Below, one piece after another: positions 1 through 7,215 of a stretch of 16,355 nucleotides of DNA. The stretch is from the NCBI GenBank assembly GCA_023433755.1, contig JAEYUA010000231.1:1-16355 (forward strand), given 5' to 3'. Source of the DNA: Bacteroidota bacterium. GTDB lineage: Bacteria > Bacteroidota > Bacteroidia > Chitinophagales > Chitinophagaceae. Position 1 is the first letter of the stretch. The number at the start of each line of letters is the position of its first letter. Below the pieces are notes generated by a model that was not told where the DNA came from, ran no database searches, and was given only the letters and a program-made list of their open reading frames with translations. Made by a program: the position numbers and the translations under genes.

Positions 1-779
1 CTTCACTGGGTAATTTAAGACTGAACGCCACACCTTACAACACAGGCACAGGGAATTCAGGGTCCAATCTCGACATCCAGCTTGAAATCCTGGACCAGAA
101 TTACAACCTGATGTACACTTACAATCCAGGTGAAGCGCTGGACATAGCTATCGACAGCACATTCGCCGCCGGCACTTATTACATGAAAATCCAGGGTCGT
201 GGTAATGCATTTGCTCCTGAATATGCCAGCCTGGGTTCTTACAGCATTACCAGTTCTTTCAGGCCACTTGCACCGCTTCCGCTTCATAAACTCGAATTGA
301 AAGGCAGCCATGCCGGTAACAGACACCTGCTGAACTGGGAAATTATTGCTGATGAAACCGTAACCAGCCAGGTAATAGAAGTGGCTGAACAAAACAGCGG
401 GCAATTTCATGCTGTCGCTACTCCTTTACCTTCCGCACGTAGTATTCAATACACGCCTCATGCTACCGGATGGCTTCAATACAGGTTGCATGTAAGTTTT
501 GATGACGGGCGCAGTTATTATTCCAATACCATTACCCTGCCTAACCGCTCGGAAAATAAACCAGAGCTTTTAACCAATACTGTACGAAGTGAGATGTCTG
601 TCAGAAGCGCCGTTGCTTTCAATTACACCATCCTAGATTATAATGGCAGAACAGTAAGCAAAGGAAAACTTGACCAGGGAATTACCAGGATCAATACTTC
701 CCTGCTCAGTTCCGGTATGTACCTGGTAAGGTTTGAAAATAACCAGGAACAATATGTTGAAAAATTTGTGAAAGAATAA
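1..779 (+). CDS. C-terminal part of a T9SS-secreted protein (5' end outside window)
   Basis: The reading frame is open from base 3 (TCA CTG GGT) to the TAA at 777-779, so this is the last 258 residues of a longer protein; the first in-window ATG (111) is internal. Residues about 15-85 (NLDIQLEILDQ, then AAGTYYMKIQGRG and LGSYSITSSF) look like the beta-sandwich PPC-type domain found at the C-terminus of secreted Bacteroidota proteases. The last ~75 residues fit a type A T9SS sorting domain: ILDYNGRTVSKG, a short loop, SSGMYLVRFENN and a basic KFVKE end. The product is therefore probably exported through the outer membrane by the T9SS and attached to the surface or released. The catalytic part lies upstream, so the enzyme class (a metallopeptidase is my guess) cannot be stated. 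A strong terminator follows at 841. Confidence 0.8.
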   Translation, partial: SLGNLRLNATPYNTGTGNSGSNLDIQLEILDQNYNLMYTYNPGEALDIAIDSTFAAGTYYMKIQGRGNAFAPEYASLGSYSITSSFRPLAPLPLHKLELKGSHAGNRHLLNWEIIADETVTSQVIEVAEQNSGQFHAVATPLPSARSIQYTPHATGWLQYRLHVSFDDGRSYYSNTITLPNRSENKPELLTNTVRSEMSVRSAVAFNYTILDYNGRTVSKGKLDQGITRINTSLLSSGMYLVRFENNQEQYVEKFVKE

Positions 780-830
780 AAAATACTGCTGCCTCACCCA
801 CAGCATGAACAGACCATAATCCGTGCCCCA

Positions 831-860
831 TTGGTAACCCGAGGTTTTTCCGTAATTTGG
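831..860 (+). promoter_or_regulatory. Possible promoter nested in the terminator, for the RNase H-like gene
   Basis: TTG at 831-833 is followed after 19 bases by TAATTTGG (853-860). This matches the Bacteroidota pattern TTG-N19-TAnnTTTG at the -33 box and at five of the six fixed -7 positions. The -7 box spans the terminator loop, so transcription would begin in its 3' arm, about 10 bases before the ATG at 876. Placement is inferred from sequence only. Confidence 0.4.
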
Positions 861-875
861 AAAAACCTCTTTTTT
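841..875 (+). terminator. Strong intrinsic terminator after the T9SS protein gene
   Basis: A perfect 11-bp stem, GAGGTTTTTCC (841-851) and GGAAAAACCTC (859-869), encloses a 7-nt loop (GTAATTT) and is followed by six T (870-875). It lies 61 bp past the upstream stop codon. The T-run abuts the ATG at 876 of the next gene, which is unusually tight packing. Confidence 0.9.
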
Positions 876-1349
876 ATGCGTTGGAGAAAATTCAATGGTG
901 AGCCGCTCGGTCTTCCGGTCTACAATGCAGTTGAAAATGCCATCCGTAGAGAAACCGCTGCCGGCTACAAACTCAAGGTGTGCATCGGCACCGATTCACA
1001 GGTTAAAGGCCAGGAAACAGAATTCGCAACCGTGATTGTTTTTTTAAGAGAAGGTCATGGAGGCTTCATGTTCATCCACAACGAAAAAACCCGTCACCAG
1101 TACTCCATCAAGGAGCGCATGCTGGTGGAAGTGGCCAAGAGTATAGAGATTGCATATGAGCTGTGCAATCTTTTTACTTTATACAATGTGGATATGGAAG
1201 TGCATGCCGACATCAACACCAATCCTCATTTTAAAAGCAATGATGCCCTCAAGGAAGCCATGGGTTATATCCTGGGTATGGGATTCGCTTTCAAGGCTAA
1301 ACCGGAAGCATTTGCCAGCAGCAGTTGTGCCAATAAAGTGGTGAACTGA
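876..1349 (+). CDS. RNase H-like protein of the YkuK/DUF458 family
   Basis: This 157-residue protein matches the RNase H-like YkuK family (DUF458), conserved in Bacteroidota and Firmicutes, with no well-established role. Visible family blocks are VCIGTDSQVKG (residues 35-45), TEFATVIVFL (48-57), YSIKERMLVEVAKSIEIAY (76-94) and DMEVHADINTNPHFKSN (106-122). Acidic residues D40, E49 and D112 are candidates for the metal-binding positions of an RNase H fold; that is inference. I chose ATG 876 (MRWRKFNG) over a possible TTG at 831, because the longer form would translate through the whole terminator hairpin at 841-875 and adds residues unlike the family. The gene stands alone: terminator before it, and a convergent gene starting 10 bp after it. 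It is probably cytoplasmic, since no signal peptide is visible. Confidence 0.8.
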   Translation: MRWRKFNGEPLGLPVYNAVENAIRRETAAGYKLKVCIGTDSQVKGQETEFATVIVFLREGHGGFMFIHNEKTRHQYSIKERMLVEVAKSIEIAYELCNLFTLYNVDMEVHADINTNPHFKSNDALKEAMGYILGMGFAFKAKPEAFASSSCANKVVN

Positions 1350-1359
1350 TCGGCGAACT

Positions 1360-1731
1360 TTATTCGCGAGGAAGAGAAGCGGATTTTTTCCACTTCCGGA
1401 GGATCAATAACAGTAACATTGCTACACCAAAACTGATCACAGGTATCTGTAAGGGCAATTCATCCCCCACCCTTTCACCATTCACTGAAGTGTGCACTCT
1501 TGTATTTTCAGGAATTTTCATTTTTGAAGCCTGCAAAAGACTGTCTTGCTTTTTCAGGATCTCATCCTGCTCCTTCCGGATCGTATTCCGGTCTCTTTCA
1601 ATAGCACGTTTCAGTGAGTCAAGTTGGAGAGGATCCACAGCCTGCCCGCAAATGGGAATGGTTGCGCAAATAAATACAAGGCAGCTTAAAACAAAATGTA
1701 AAATAAGATTACTGCTTCGGGGAGATGTCAT
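1360..1731 (-). CDS. Small membrane-anchored coiled-coil protein, unknown function
   Basis: I do not recognise this 123-residue protein. It has an N-terminal hydrophobic segment (about residues 8-29, LILHFVLSCLVFICATIPICG), which could be a signal peptide or an anchor. A charged heptad-like stretch follows (LDSLKRAIERDRNTIRKEQDEILKKQDSLL in two parts, about 36-67), probably a coiled coil. A C-terminal membrane segment (VISFGVAMLLLLIL, about 97-110) ends in a basic tail (RKWKKS). The layout suggests a periplasmic or cytoplasmic coil held at the inner membrane. The ATG at 1731 lies 23 bp inside the preceding 65-residue gene, in another frame, so translation is likely coupled. Both genes follow engB on the same strand. 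Confidence 0.6.
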   Translation of the reverse strand: MTSPRSSNLILHFVLSCLVFICATIPICGQAVDPLQLDSLKRAIERDRNTIRKEQDEILKKQDSLLQASKMKIPENTRVHTSVNGERVGDELPLQIPVISFGVAMLLLLILRKWKKSASLPRE

Positions 1732-1906
1732 GGCTAACCTCTGCCGTTAACTGGTCGGAAACCTGGATCATGTGGGCGGTGGAAGTTCCGGAATAGAGGG
1801 CGAAAAGTTTGTCCGTATCACGTTGCGCGAAGAAGAAAACAACCAACACCAGCACAAACATGGTGATCACTACTCCTTTTTCAACGATCGCGTTTTTGTC
1901 TTCCAT
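1709..1906 (-). CDS. Single-pass small membrane protein, unknown function
   Basis: I do not recognise this 65-residue protein. One strong membrane segment lies near the N-terminus (about residues 11-27, GVVITMFVLVLVVFFFA), preceded by a short charged stretch (MEDKNAIVEK) and followed by a polar tail of about 38 residues. The ATG at 1906 is 30 bp after the engB stop, and the end overlaps the start of the next small gene by 23 bp. That tight order on one strand supports a real gene in an engB-led operon. The small size, and the lack of any family I can name, limit confidence. Confidence 0.55.
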   Translation of the reverse strand: MEDKNAIVEKGVVITMFVLVLVVFFFAQRDTDKLFALYSGTSTAHMIQVSDQLTAEVSHDISPKQ

Positions 1907-1936
1907 AAAATTCGGTGCAATATAAATCAGAAAAAA

Positions 1937-2569
1937 TTATACCATGTCCTTTTTATGTGCATACCAGTCTTCATTCAGTTCTGTAATAAAGGACAATAAT
2001 TTTTTTGCCCCTGTTCTTTTTACAGCCGAGGTTACAAAATGCGGAGGTGGTGATTCCCAGTTTTCCAGCATGGCCCTGAGAAAAGCATTCACATTATTGG
2101 CCGTTTCTTTTACCGTACTCTTATCAGCCTTGGTAAAAACGATGGCAAAGGGAATGCTCCATTCACCAAGGTTGTTGATGAATTCAAGATCGATCTGCTG
2201 GGGTTCGTGACGACTGTCGACCAGCACAAAAAGATTGACCAGGTTTTCTCTTTTACGGATGTAATCCTGGATCATTTTTTTCCATTCCTTTCTCTGGCTC
2301 ATGGATCTTTTAGCATAACCATAACCGGGAAGATCTACCAGCCACCAGCCTTTTTTATCGCTCGACAGGATATCAAAATGGTTGATGAGCTGCGTTTTTC
2401 CCGGTGAGGAAGAAATTTTCGCCAGCTCTTTTTTACTGGTCAGCATATTGATCACGGAAGACTTACCCACATTGCTCCTGCCAATGAATGCATACTCGGG
2501 ACGGTCAGGCTTTGGACATTTATCCACGGAAGGACTGCTGATCAGGTATTCTGCCTTTATGATTTCCAT
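1937..2569 (-). CDS. engB: Ribosome biogenesis GTP-binding protein EngB (YsxC/YihA)
   Basis: EngB is a cytoplasmic TRAFAC GTPase needed for late assembly of the large ribosomal subunit. With the start at 2569 the protein has 210 residues, normal for the family. All G motifs are present: G1 GRSNVGKS (30-37), the G2 threonine in PGKTQLINHF (T59), G3 DLPG (79-82, within DLPGYGYAK), G4 TKAD (146-149) and G5 TSA (180-182). The frame is open to an upstream start at 2605, but the family begins at MEIIKAEYLISSP, and the extra residues overlap the promoter box at 2574-2581. The ATG codons at 2572 and 2569 are adjacent in frame, and either is possible. The gene leads a likely operon with two small membrane proteins and is divergent from ubiE. 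Confidence 0.95.
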   Translation of the reverse strand: MEIIKAEYLISSPSVDKCPKPDRPEYAFIGRSNVGKSSVINMLTSKKELAKISSSPGKTQLINHFDILSSDKKGWWLVDLPGYGYAKRSMSQRKEWKKMIQDYIRKRENLVNLFVLVDSRHEPQQIDLEFINNLGEWSIPFAIVFTKADKSTVKETANNVNAFLRAMLENWESPPPHFVTSAVKRTGAKKLLSFITELNEDWYAHKKDMV

Positions 2570-2573
2570 CATG

Positions 2574-2581
2574 CAAATGTA
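2574..2581 (-). promoter_or_regulatory. Likely engB -7 promoter box, giving a near-leaderless mRNA
   Basis: On the minus strand TACATTTG fits the Bacteroidota TAnnTTTG box exactly. Its last base is only 5 nt before the A of the ATG at 2569, so the transcript would start at or within the start codon. No clear TTG at -33 is seen. Confidence 0.45.
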
Positions 2582-2613
2582 AACCCGGCAGTCAGTAACT
2601 AGCATCCAGATTA

Positions 2614-2621
2614 TACCTTTG
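2614..2621 (+). promoter_or_regulatory. Likely ubiE -7 promoter box, giving a near-leaderless mRNA
   Basis: TACCTTTG matches TAnnTTTG exactly. The ubiE ATG begins 6 nt after its last base, so a transcript starting at the usual distance would have almost no leader. No clear -33 TTG is present at 19-20 bp spacing. Confidence 0.5.
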
Positions 2622-2626
2622 CCCCG

Positions 2627-3376
2627 ATGTCAAAATTTGCACACGATCATATCAAGCCTTATTCCGAGGAAGGATCCAAAAAAGAACAGGTCAGCGAAAT
2701 GTTTGACCAGATCGCACCCCGTTACGATTTCATGAACCGCTTCCTGAGTGCGGGCACAGACATTGGCTGGCGCCGTAAAGCCATCCGCCTGTTTAAAAAT
2801 GATGGCATCAAACAATTGCTGGATGTGGCCACCGGCACCGGCGACATGGCCATTATGGCGACACGCATGCTCAATCCCGATAAGGTCACCGGCATTGATA
2901 TTTCCCCAAAAATGCTGGAAATAGGAAGAAAAAAGATTGAGAAAGAAGAACTTGGAACGAAGATTGAGTTACTGGCGGGCGATGGTGAAACAATAAATTT
3001 TCCCGATCATTCGTTTGATGGCGTGATGGTGGCCTTTGGCATCAGGAATTTTGAACACCTTGAAAAAGGGCTGAAAGAGATCCTGAGAGTGCTGAAGCCG
3101 GGTGGCAGGCTGGTGGTGCTGGAATTCAGCAAACCCAAAATGCCGGGAGTCAAAACCCTTTATAACCTGTATATGGGTTTGGTAGCTCCCAAAATGGCCG
3201 GACTTTTCAGGCAGAATAAGAAGGCTTACAAATACCTGAATGATTCGGCCAAAGCCTTTCCCGACCGCCAGCTTTTTGATGATATTTTAAAACAGTCAGG
3301 TTATACCGATACCTCATGGAAACCGTTAAGTTTAGGAATATGTTGCATTTACAGCGGAAGAAAGCCGGCACCATGA
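2627..3376 (+). CDS. ubiE: Demethylmenaquinone methyltransferase (UbiE/MenG)
   Basis: This enzyme carries out the last step of menaquinone synthesis, methylating demethylmenaquinone with S-adenosylmethionine (SAM). The 249-residue length is normal. Visible signatures are VSEMFDQIAPRYDFMNRFLS (22-41), SAM-binding motif I LDVATGTGD (65-73), the acidic end of the second strand in GIDIS (89-93), and the family-specific VAFGIRNFEHL (135-145) followed by RVLKPGGRLVVLEFSKP (154-170). In Bacteroidota, menaquinone is the main respiratory quinone, so the MenG role is more likely than ubiquinone synthesis. The TGA stop (3374-3376) overlaps the porT ATG (3373) as ATGA, which indicates translational coupling. 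Confidence 0.95.
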   Translation: MSKFAHDHIKPYSEEGSKKEQVSEMFDQIAPRYDFMNRFLSAGTDIGWRRKAIRLFKNDGIKQLLDVATGTGDMAIMATRMLNPDKVTGIDISPKMLEIGRKKIEKEELGTKIELLAGDGETINFPDHSFDGVMVAFGIRNFEHLEKGLKEILRVLKPGGRLVVLEFSKPKMPGVKTLYNLYMGLVAPKMAGLFRQNKKAYKYLNDSAKAFPDRQLFDDILKQSGYTDTSWKPLSLGICCIYSGRKPAP

Positions 3377-4086
3377 AAAACCGTGCATTGCTCTCTATAT
3401 TGTTTCTGATTTTATCGGTCAGCGCTTTTGCTCAACGCGAGATCTACAGGGAAGAGCAGGACCAGAAACCCTATTATTTCGGATTGTCACTGGGCGCTGT
3501 TTATTCCCGCTTCCAGATCGAACACCATCCCAGTTTCCTGGAGCAGGATTCCATACTGGTGGCTGAACCCGGCAACACTCCGGGCATTTCACTCAGGCTG
3601 GTAGCCGGCCTCAATCTTTCCAACCGTTTCGAATTACGCTTTAATCCAGGACTGATCTTTACGGACCGGCCAATTCTTTATACCCTCAACCCAGCCTATG
3701 GAGGAGATATAGACCAGGGTTATAATGTCAAAAAAAGCGTGGAATCCATCATCACCACCTTTCCGCTGCACCTGAAGTTCAAATCTGACCGTATCGGTAA
3801 TTTCCGTGTGTACATGCTGGGTGGGGCCAAACTGGATTTTGACCTGGCCTCCAATGCCAAAAAAAGAAAGCTGGAAGACCAGCTCAAGATCCGCAACATG
3901 AGTTATGGAATTGAAGGCGGTATTGGATTTAATTTCTACCGTAAAAGTGTAACCATCACACCCGAGATCAAGATCAGTAATGGACTCAATAATCTTCATG
4001 AGCGCAACGACAAACTCAATTATTCCAGGGTAATCGACAGGATCCAGTCCAGGATGATCGTATTCACCTTACACCTGGAAGGATAA
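3373..4086 (+). CDS. porT: T9SS outer-membrane protein PorT
   Basis: PorT is an outer-membrane beta-barrel protein required for type IX secretion. This 237-residue protein starts with a clear signal peptide (MKNRALLSILFLILSVSAFA, cleavage before QRE). It continues with alternating beta-strand segments ending in a barrel-like C-terminus (MIVFTLHLEG). PorT-like blocks include KPYYFGLSLGAVYSRFQI (about 31-48), ISLRLVAGLNLSNRFELRFNPGL in two parts (about 71-93), SVESIITTFPLHLKFKSDR (about 121-139), and IRNMSYGIEGGIGFNFY with EIKISNGLNNL near the end. ATG 3373 was chosen because it gives the signal peptide and overlaps the ubiE stop as ATGA; an upstream in-frame start at 3316 would bury the signal sequence. 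A generic porin-family protein is the alternative. Confidence 0.8.
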   Translation: MKNRALLSILFLILSVSAFAQREIYREEQDQKPYYFGLSLGAVYSRFQIEHHPSFLEQDSILVAEPGNTPGISLRLVAGLNLSNRFELRFNPGLIFTDRPILYTLNPAYGGDIDQGYNVKKSVESIITTFPLHLKFKSDRIGNFRVYMLGGAKLDFDLASNAKKRKLEDQLKIRNMSYGIEGGIGFNFYRKSVTITPEIKISNGLNNLHERNDKLNYSRVIDRIQSRMIVFTLHLEG

Positions 4087-4116
4087 AAAGCCCTCACATC
4101 AAGCTTTAAGACTTCG

Positions 4117-4124
4117 TATTTTCG
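4117..4124 (+). promoter_or_regulatory. Possible pheT -7 promoter box
   Basis: TATTTTCG (consensus TAnnTTTG with C for the third T) lies 21 bp before the pheT ATG and is followed by CCAC, as at the rny box. No -33 TTG is evident at the expected distance, so this is a moderate call. Confidence 0.4.
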
Positions 4125-4144
4125 CCACTCAATTTTTTGGAACA

Positions 4145-6562
4145 ATGACTATTTCCTATAAATGGTTGAGTGAATATTTGCCTGTATCCATAGATCCTGA
4201 AAAACTTTCCATGATCCTCACCTCTGTTGGACTGGAAGTGGAGAAAATGGAAAAATTTGAAGAAGTGAAAGGAGGGTTGAAAGGCCTGGTGATTGGTGAA
4301 GTGCTGGAAGCGCAACAACATCCCAATGCCGACAAACTCAAACTGACCAGTGTCAATACCGGTAGTGAACCTTTACAGATCGTTTGCGGTGCACCGAATG
4401 TAGCAGCCGGGCAAAAAGTAGTGGTGGCCACTGTTGGCACCACCATTTTTCCATCTGCCGGCGAACCCCTCACGATGAAAGTGGCAAAAATCCGTGGCGT
4501 GGAAAGTCATGGAATGATCTGTGCGGAAGACGAGATCGGGCTGGGAAGTTCACACGCCGGCATTATGGTGCTCCCTCCTGATGTGCAGGTGGGCATGAAA
4601 GCCGAAGATTATTTCAAACCTTATAACGATGTGATCTACGAGATCGGGCTTACCCCCAACCGGATGGATGCCATGAGTCACCTGGGTGTTGCCCGTGATG
4701 TTTGCGCCTACCTCTCCCATCATGAACAAAAAGATTATCAACCGGTTTTTCCTGAAGTAAAATTGGAGCCGGCTGGAGACCAGTTACCCGTTAACATCAG
4801 CATAGAGAACCACGCCGCATGTAAACGTTATTCAGGAGTATGCATTGCCGGTGTAAAGGTGACTCCTTCACCAAAATGGCTGCAGGAAAGATTGAAAAGC
4901 ATCGGGCTCAGACCGATCAATAATATTGTGGACATCACCAATTTCATACAACATGAAACCGGGCAACCGCTTCATGCTTTTGATTATGATGCCATCAGTG
5001 ACCATACCATCATTGTAAAAACACTGCCGGAAGGAAGCGCTTTTGTAACCCTCGATGAAAAAGAAAGAAAGCTGAACCAGGATGACCTGATGATCTGCGA
5101 CTCCCGCGGACCCATGTGCATTGCTGGTGTATTTGGAGGATTGCATAGCGGTGTTACCGAAAACACCAAAAACATATTCATTGAAAGCGCCTGGTTCGAC
5201 CCGGTCTTCATCCGTAAAACTTCTTTCAGGCATGGATTGCGCACTGATGCCGCTACCAGGTTTGAAAAAGGAATCGACATCTCCAATACCGTGAACGTGG
5301 CTAAAAGAGCAGCCCGGATGATTACGGAAATCACGGGAGGAAGCATCGCTTCAGGCATGTATGATGTTTACCCGGATCCCGAACCTAAAAAAAGGGTGAT
5401 CCTTTCTTATGCCTATCTTAAAAAACTCAGCGGTAAATCTTATTCGCCTGCATCAGTAAAAAAAATCCTGGAAAGCCTGGGTTTTGTAATAGCGAATGAG
5501 AACAATGAATCCATTGAGTTGGAAGTGCCTTATCACAAACCCGATATTTCCATACCCGCCGATGTAGTGGAAGAGGTGCTGCGTATCGATGGGCTGGATC
5601 ATGTGGAAATACCCACTACCATCAGCATCTCTCCTTCTGTTGAAGTGAATTATAAACAGGAAGTGCTGAAAGAAAAAACTTCCGGCATTCTCACCGGTCT
5701 TGGATTCACAGAGATCCTCACCAACTCTATCACCAATTCGGCTTATTACAATGAGGAGACCCTGCAAACCACCGTCAGGTTATTGAACAATCTCAGTAAT
5801 GAACTGAACATTATGAGACCTTCCATGCTGCAGACCGCACTGGAAGTGATTTCTTTTAATATCAACAGGAAGAATCATAACCTGCGTTTGTTCGAATTCG
5901 GTAAGACCTACAGCACTACGTCGAATGGTGATTACAAGGAAGCGCAGCATCTCTGCCTTTTCCTGAGTGGGCAGTCCTCGACTCCTCACTGGAAAAGCCA
6001 GTCAACACCAACTGACCTGTTTGATCTTAAAGGGATCGCGGAAAGCCTGGTTGCTAACCTGGGAATTGAAGCCACATTCGTGGCAGGCGCCACACCTGAA
6101 ATGAAGGAAGCACTGGTGATGGAAGTGAACGGCGAAAGGGTTCTTGAACTTGGACAGGTAAATAAAGAGATCACGGGCAGGTTTGATATCAAACAACCTG
6201 TTTTTTATGCAGACTTCCACTGGGATGTGGTTCTCAAATATGCAGGCCGAAAGGTCAGGTTCAGGGAGATCTCCAGGTTTCCTTCCGTGGAAAGAGATCT
6301 TGCTGTGATAGTACCACGGAATATGAAGTTCACAGAGATTGAACAAAACATCAGCAAGCTAAAACTTAACAAGCTGCAGGGCCTCCGACTCTTTGATGTG
6401 TTTGAGAGTGAAAAACTGGGGTCTGGAAAAAAATCGCTGGCGATCAACCTTACTTTCCTGGATGAAGAAAAAACTTTGACAGATAAGGAAATTGATGGCT
6501 GGATGAACCGGATCATGACTACCTTAGAGAAAGACCTCCAGGCTGAAATCAGGAAACAATGA
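4145..6562 (+). CDS. pheT: Phenylalanyl-tRNA synthetase beta subunit
   Basis: PheT forms the alpha2-beta2 enzyme that charges tRNA-Phe; the beta subunit binds the tRNA and edits mischarged Tyr-tRNA. At 805 residues it is full length. Recognisable in order: the N-terminal SYKWLSEYLP; an EMAP-like tRNA-binding domain (about 46-140, LVIGEVLEAQQHPNADKLKL, then VCGAPNV and GMICAEDEIGL); the B3/B4 editing region (IGLRPINNIVDITNF and the TGQPLHAFDYD stretch); B5 with PDISIPADVVEEVLRIDG; the catalytic-like core (GLGFTEILTNSITN, LNIMRPSMLQTALEVIS, LRLFEFGKTY); and a C-terminal anticodon-binding FDX-ACB domain (about 708-803, ISRFPSVERDLAVIVP). The alpha-subunit gene pheS is not in the window. The stop overlaps the next ATG as ATGA. 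Confidence 0.97.
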   Translation: MTISYKWLSEYLPVSIDPEKLSMILTSVGLEVEKMEKFEEVKGGLKGLVIGEVLEAQQHPNADKLKLTSVNTGSEPLQIVCGAPNVAAGQKVVVATVGTTIFPSAGEPLTMKVAKIRGVESHGMICAEDEIGLGSSHAGIMVLPPDVQVGMKAEDYFKPYNDVIYEIGLTPNRMDAMSHLGVARDVCAYLSHHEQKDYQPVFPEVKLEPAGDQLPVNISIENHAACKRYSGVCIAGVKVTPSPKWLQERLKSIGLRPINNIVDITNFIQHETGQPLHAFDYDAISDHTIIVKTLPEGSAFVTLDEKERKLNQDDLMICDSRGPMCIAGVFGGLHSGVTENTKNIFIESAWFDPVFIRKTSFRHGLRTDAATRFEKGIDISNTVNVAKRAARMITEITGGSIASGMYDVYPDPEPKKRVILSYAYLKKLSGKSYSPASVKKILESLGFVIANENNESIELEVPYHKPDISIPADVVEEVLRIDGLDHVEIPTTISISPSVEVNYKQEVLKEKTSGILTGLGFTEILTNSITNSAYYNEETLQTTVRLLNNLSNELNIMRPSMLQTALEVISFNINRKNHNLRLFEFGKTYSTTSNGDYKEAQHLCLFLSGQSSTPHWKSQSTPTDLFDLKGIAESLVANLGIEATFVAGATPEMKEALVMEVNGERVLELGQVNKEITGRFDIKQPVFYADFHWDVVLKYAGRKVRFREISRFPSVERDLAVIVPRNMKFTEIEQNISKLKLNKLQGLRLFDVFESEKLGSGKKSLAINLTFLDEEKTLTDKEIDGWMNRIMTTLEKDLQAEIRKQ

Positions 6563-6843
6563 CAGTGGACCAGCAATTCAATTCACTCAACGATAAACTG
6601 CAGCAATTGCTGAAGCAGTACAGCCGTTTGCAAAAGGAAAATGAAAAACTGAAAGAAGAATTGCATGAGGCACGCCACCGTGAATCGGAAACACGCAATC
6701 GCATCGATGCTTTCCAGGAGCAGATCAGCATCATGAAAATTTCCACAGGTGAAATGAGCGACAGCGATAAAAAAGAGTTTGAAAGAAAGATCAACCAGTA
6801 CATCAGGGAGGTTGATAAATGTATAGCGTTTTTAAGCCAGTAG
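6559..6843 (+). CDS. Short coiled-coil protein, ZapB-like, between pheT and zapA
   Basis: This 94-residue protein is almost wholly a predicted coiled coil. Residues about 8-62 alternate hydrophobic and charged positions (LNDKLQQLLKQYSRLQKENE, continuing LKEELHEARHR), followed by a shorter helical tail (KKEFERKINQYIREVDKCIA). There is no signal peptide or membrane segment. ATG 6559 overlaps the pheT stop (ATGA), and zapA begins 39 bp after the stop. The size, the coil and the direct neighbour zapA suggest a ZapB-like partner in Z-ring assembly; that is inference from shape and context, since short coiled coils resemble each other by composition. The gene itself is well supported by coupling and by being the only sensible frame in the gap. 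Confidence 0.75.
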   Translation: MTVDQQFNSLNDKLQQLLKQYSRLQKENEKLKEELHEARHRESETRNRIDAFQEQISIMKISTGEMSDSDKKEFERKINQYIREVDKCIAFLSQ

Positions 6844-6882
6844 GCATCTCATCTCTTGTTACCTCTTAACAAATCAAATTGT

Positions 6883-7173
6883 ATGGACGAACTGATTCCT
6901 ATAAATCTTGTGATCGGCGACCGCACCTACCGGGTCAGGGTTAGTCCGAAAGATGAAGAAGTAGTGCGTAAAACTTCAAAGACCATCAACGATAAGATCC
7001 TGGAGTTCAAAACCAATTTTGCAGGAAAGGATATGCAGGATTATGTAGCCATGGTACTGGTGTGGTTTGCCACGGAACAGAATGCAGCTATATCCAACCA
7101 GGTGAATATGGATAATGTGAGCAGCCGCCTGCAAACCCTGGAAAAAATGATCGATAGCGTACTGGAACCATAA
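6883..7173 (+). CDS. zapA: Cell division protein ZapA
   Basis: ZapA binds FtsZ and bundles protofilaments at the division ring. The 96-residue protein shows the usual ZapA order: a globular N-terminal part (IPINLVIGDRTYRVRVSPKD, residues 5-24), EEVVRKTSKTINDKILEF (25-42), the KDMQDYVAMVLVWFA block (about 53-67), and a C-terminal helix that would form the tetramer coiled coil (SSRLQTLEKMIDSVLEP). I chose ATG 6883; a TTG at 6856 in the same frame would add nine residues (MLPLNKSNC) that do not fit the family start. It is probably co-transcribed with pheT and the coiled-coil gene, and transcription ends at the hairpin at 7193. Confidence 0.92.
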   Translation: MDELIPINLVIGDRTYRVRVSPKDEEVVRKTSKTINDKILEFKTNFAGKDMQDYVAMVLVWFATEQNAAISNQVNMDNVSSRLQTLEKMIDSVLEP

Positions 7174-7192
7174 CATTTTTCTACCACAAGCA

Positions 7193-7215
7193 AAAAGCCG
7201 GCAATGCCGGCTTTT
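7193..7215. terminator. Bidirectional intrinsic terminator between zapA and the TlpA-like gene
   Basis: AAAAGCCGGC (7193-7202), a 3-nt loop (AAT) and GCCGGCTTTT (7206-7215) form a perfect 10-bp stem with A/T ends on both sides. It can therefore serve zapA from the left and the convergent gene ending at 7240 from the right. Confidence 0.9.

Noticed and set aside
831..875. TTG start at 831 giving a 172-residue RNase H-like protein
   Set aside because: The added residues are encoded by the terminator hairpin and its T-run and are not like the family; ATG 876 gives the normal start.
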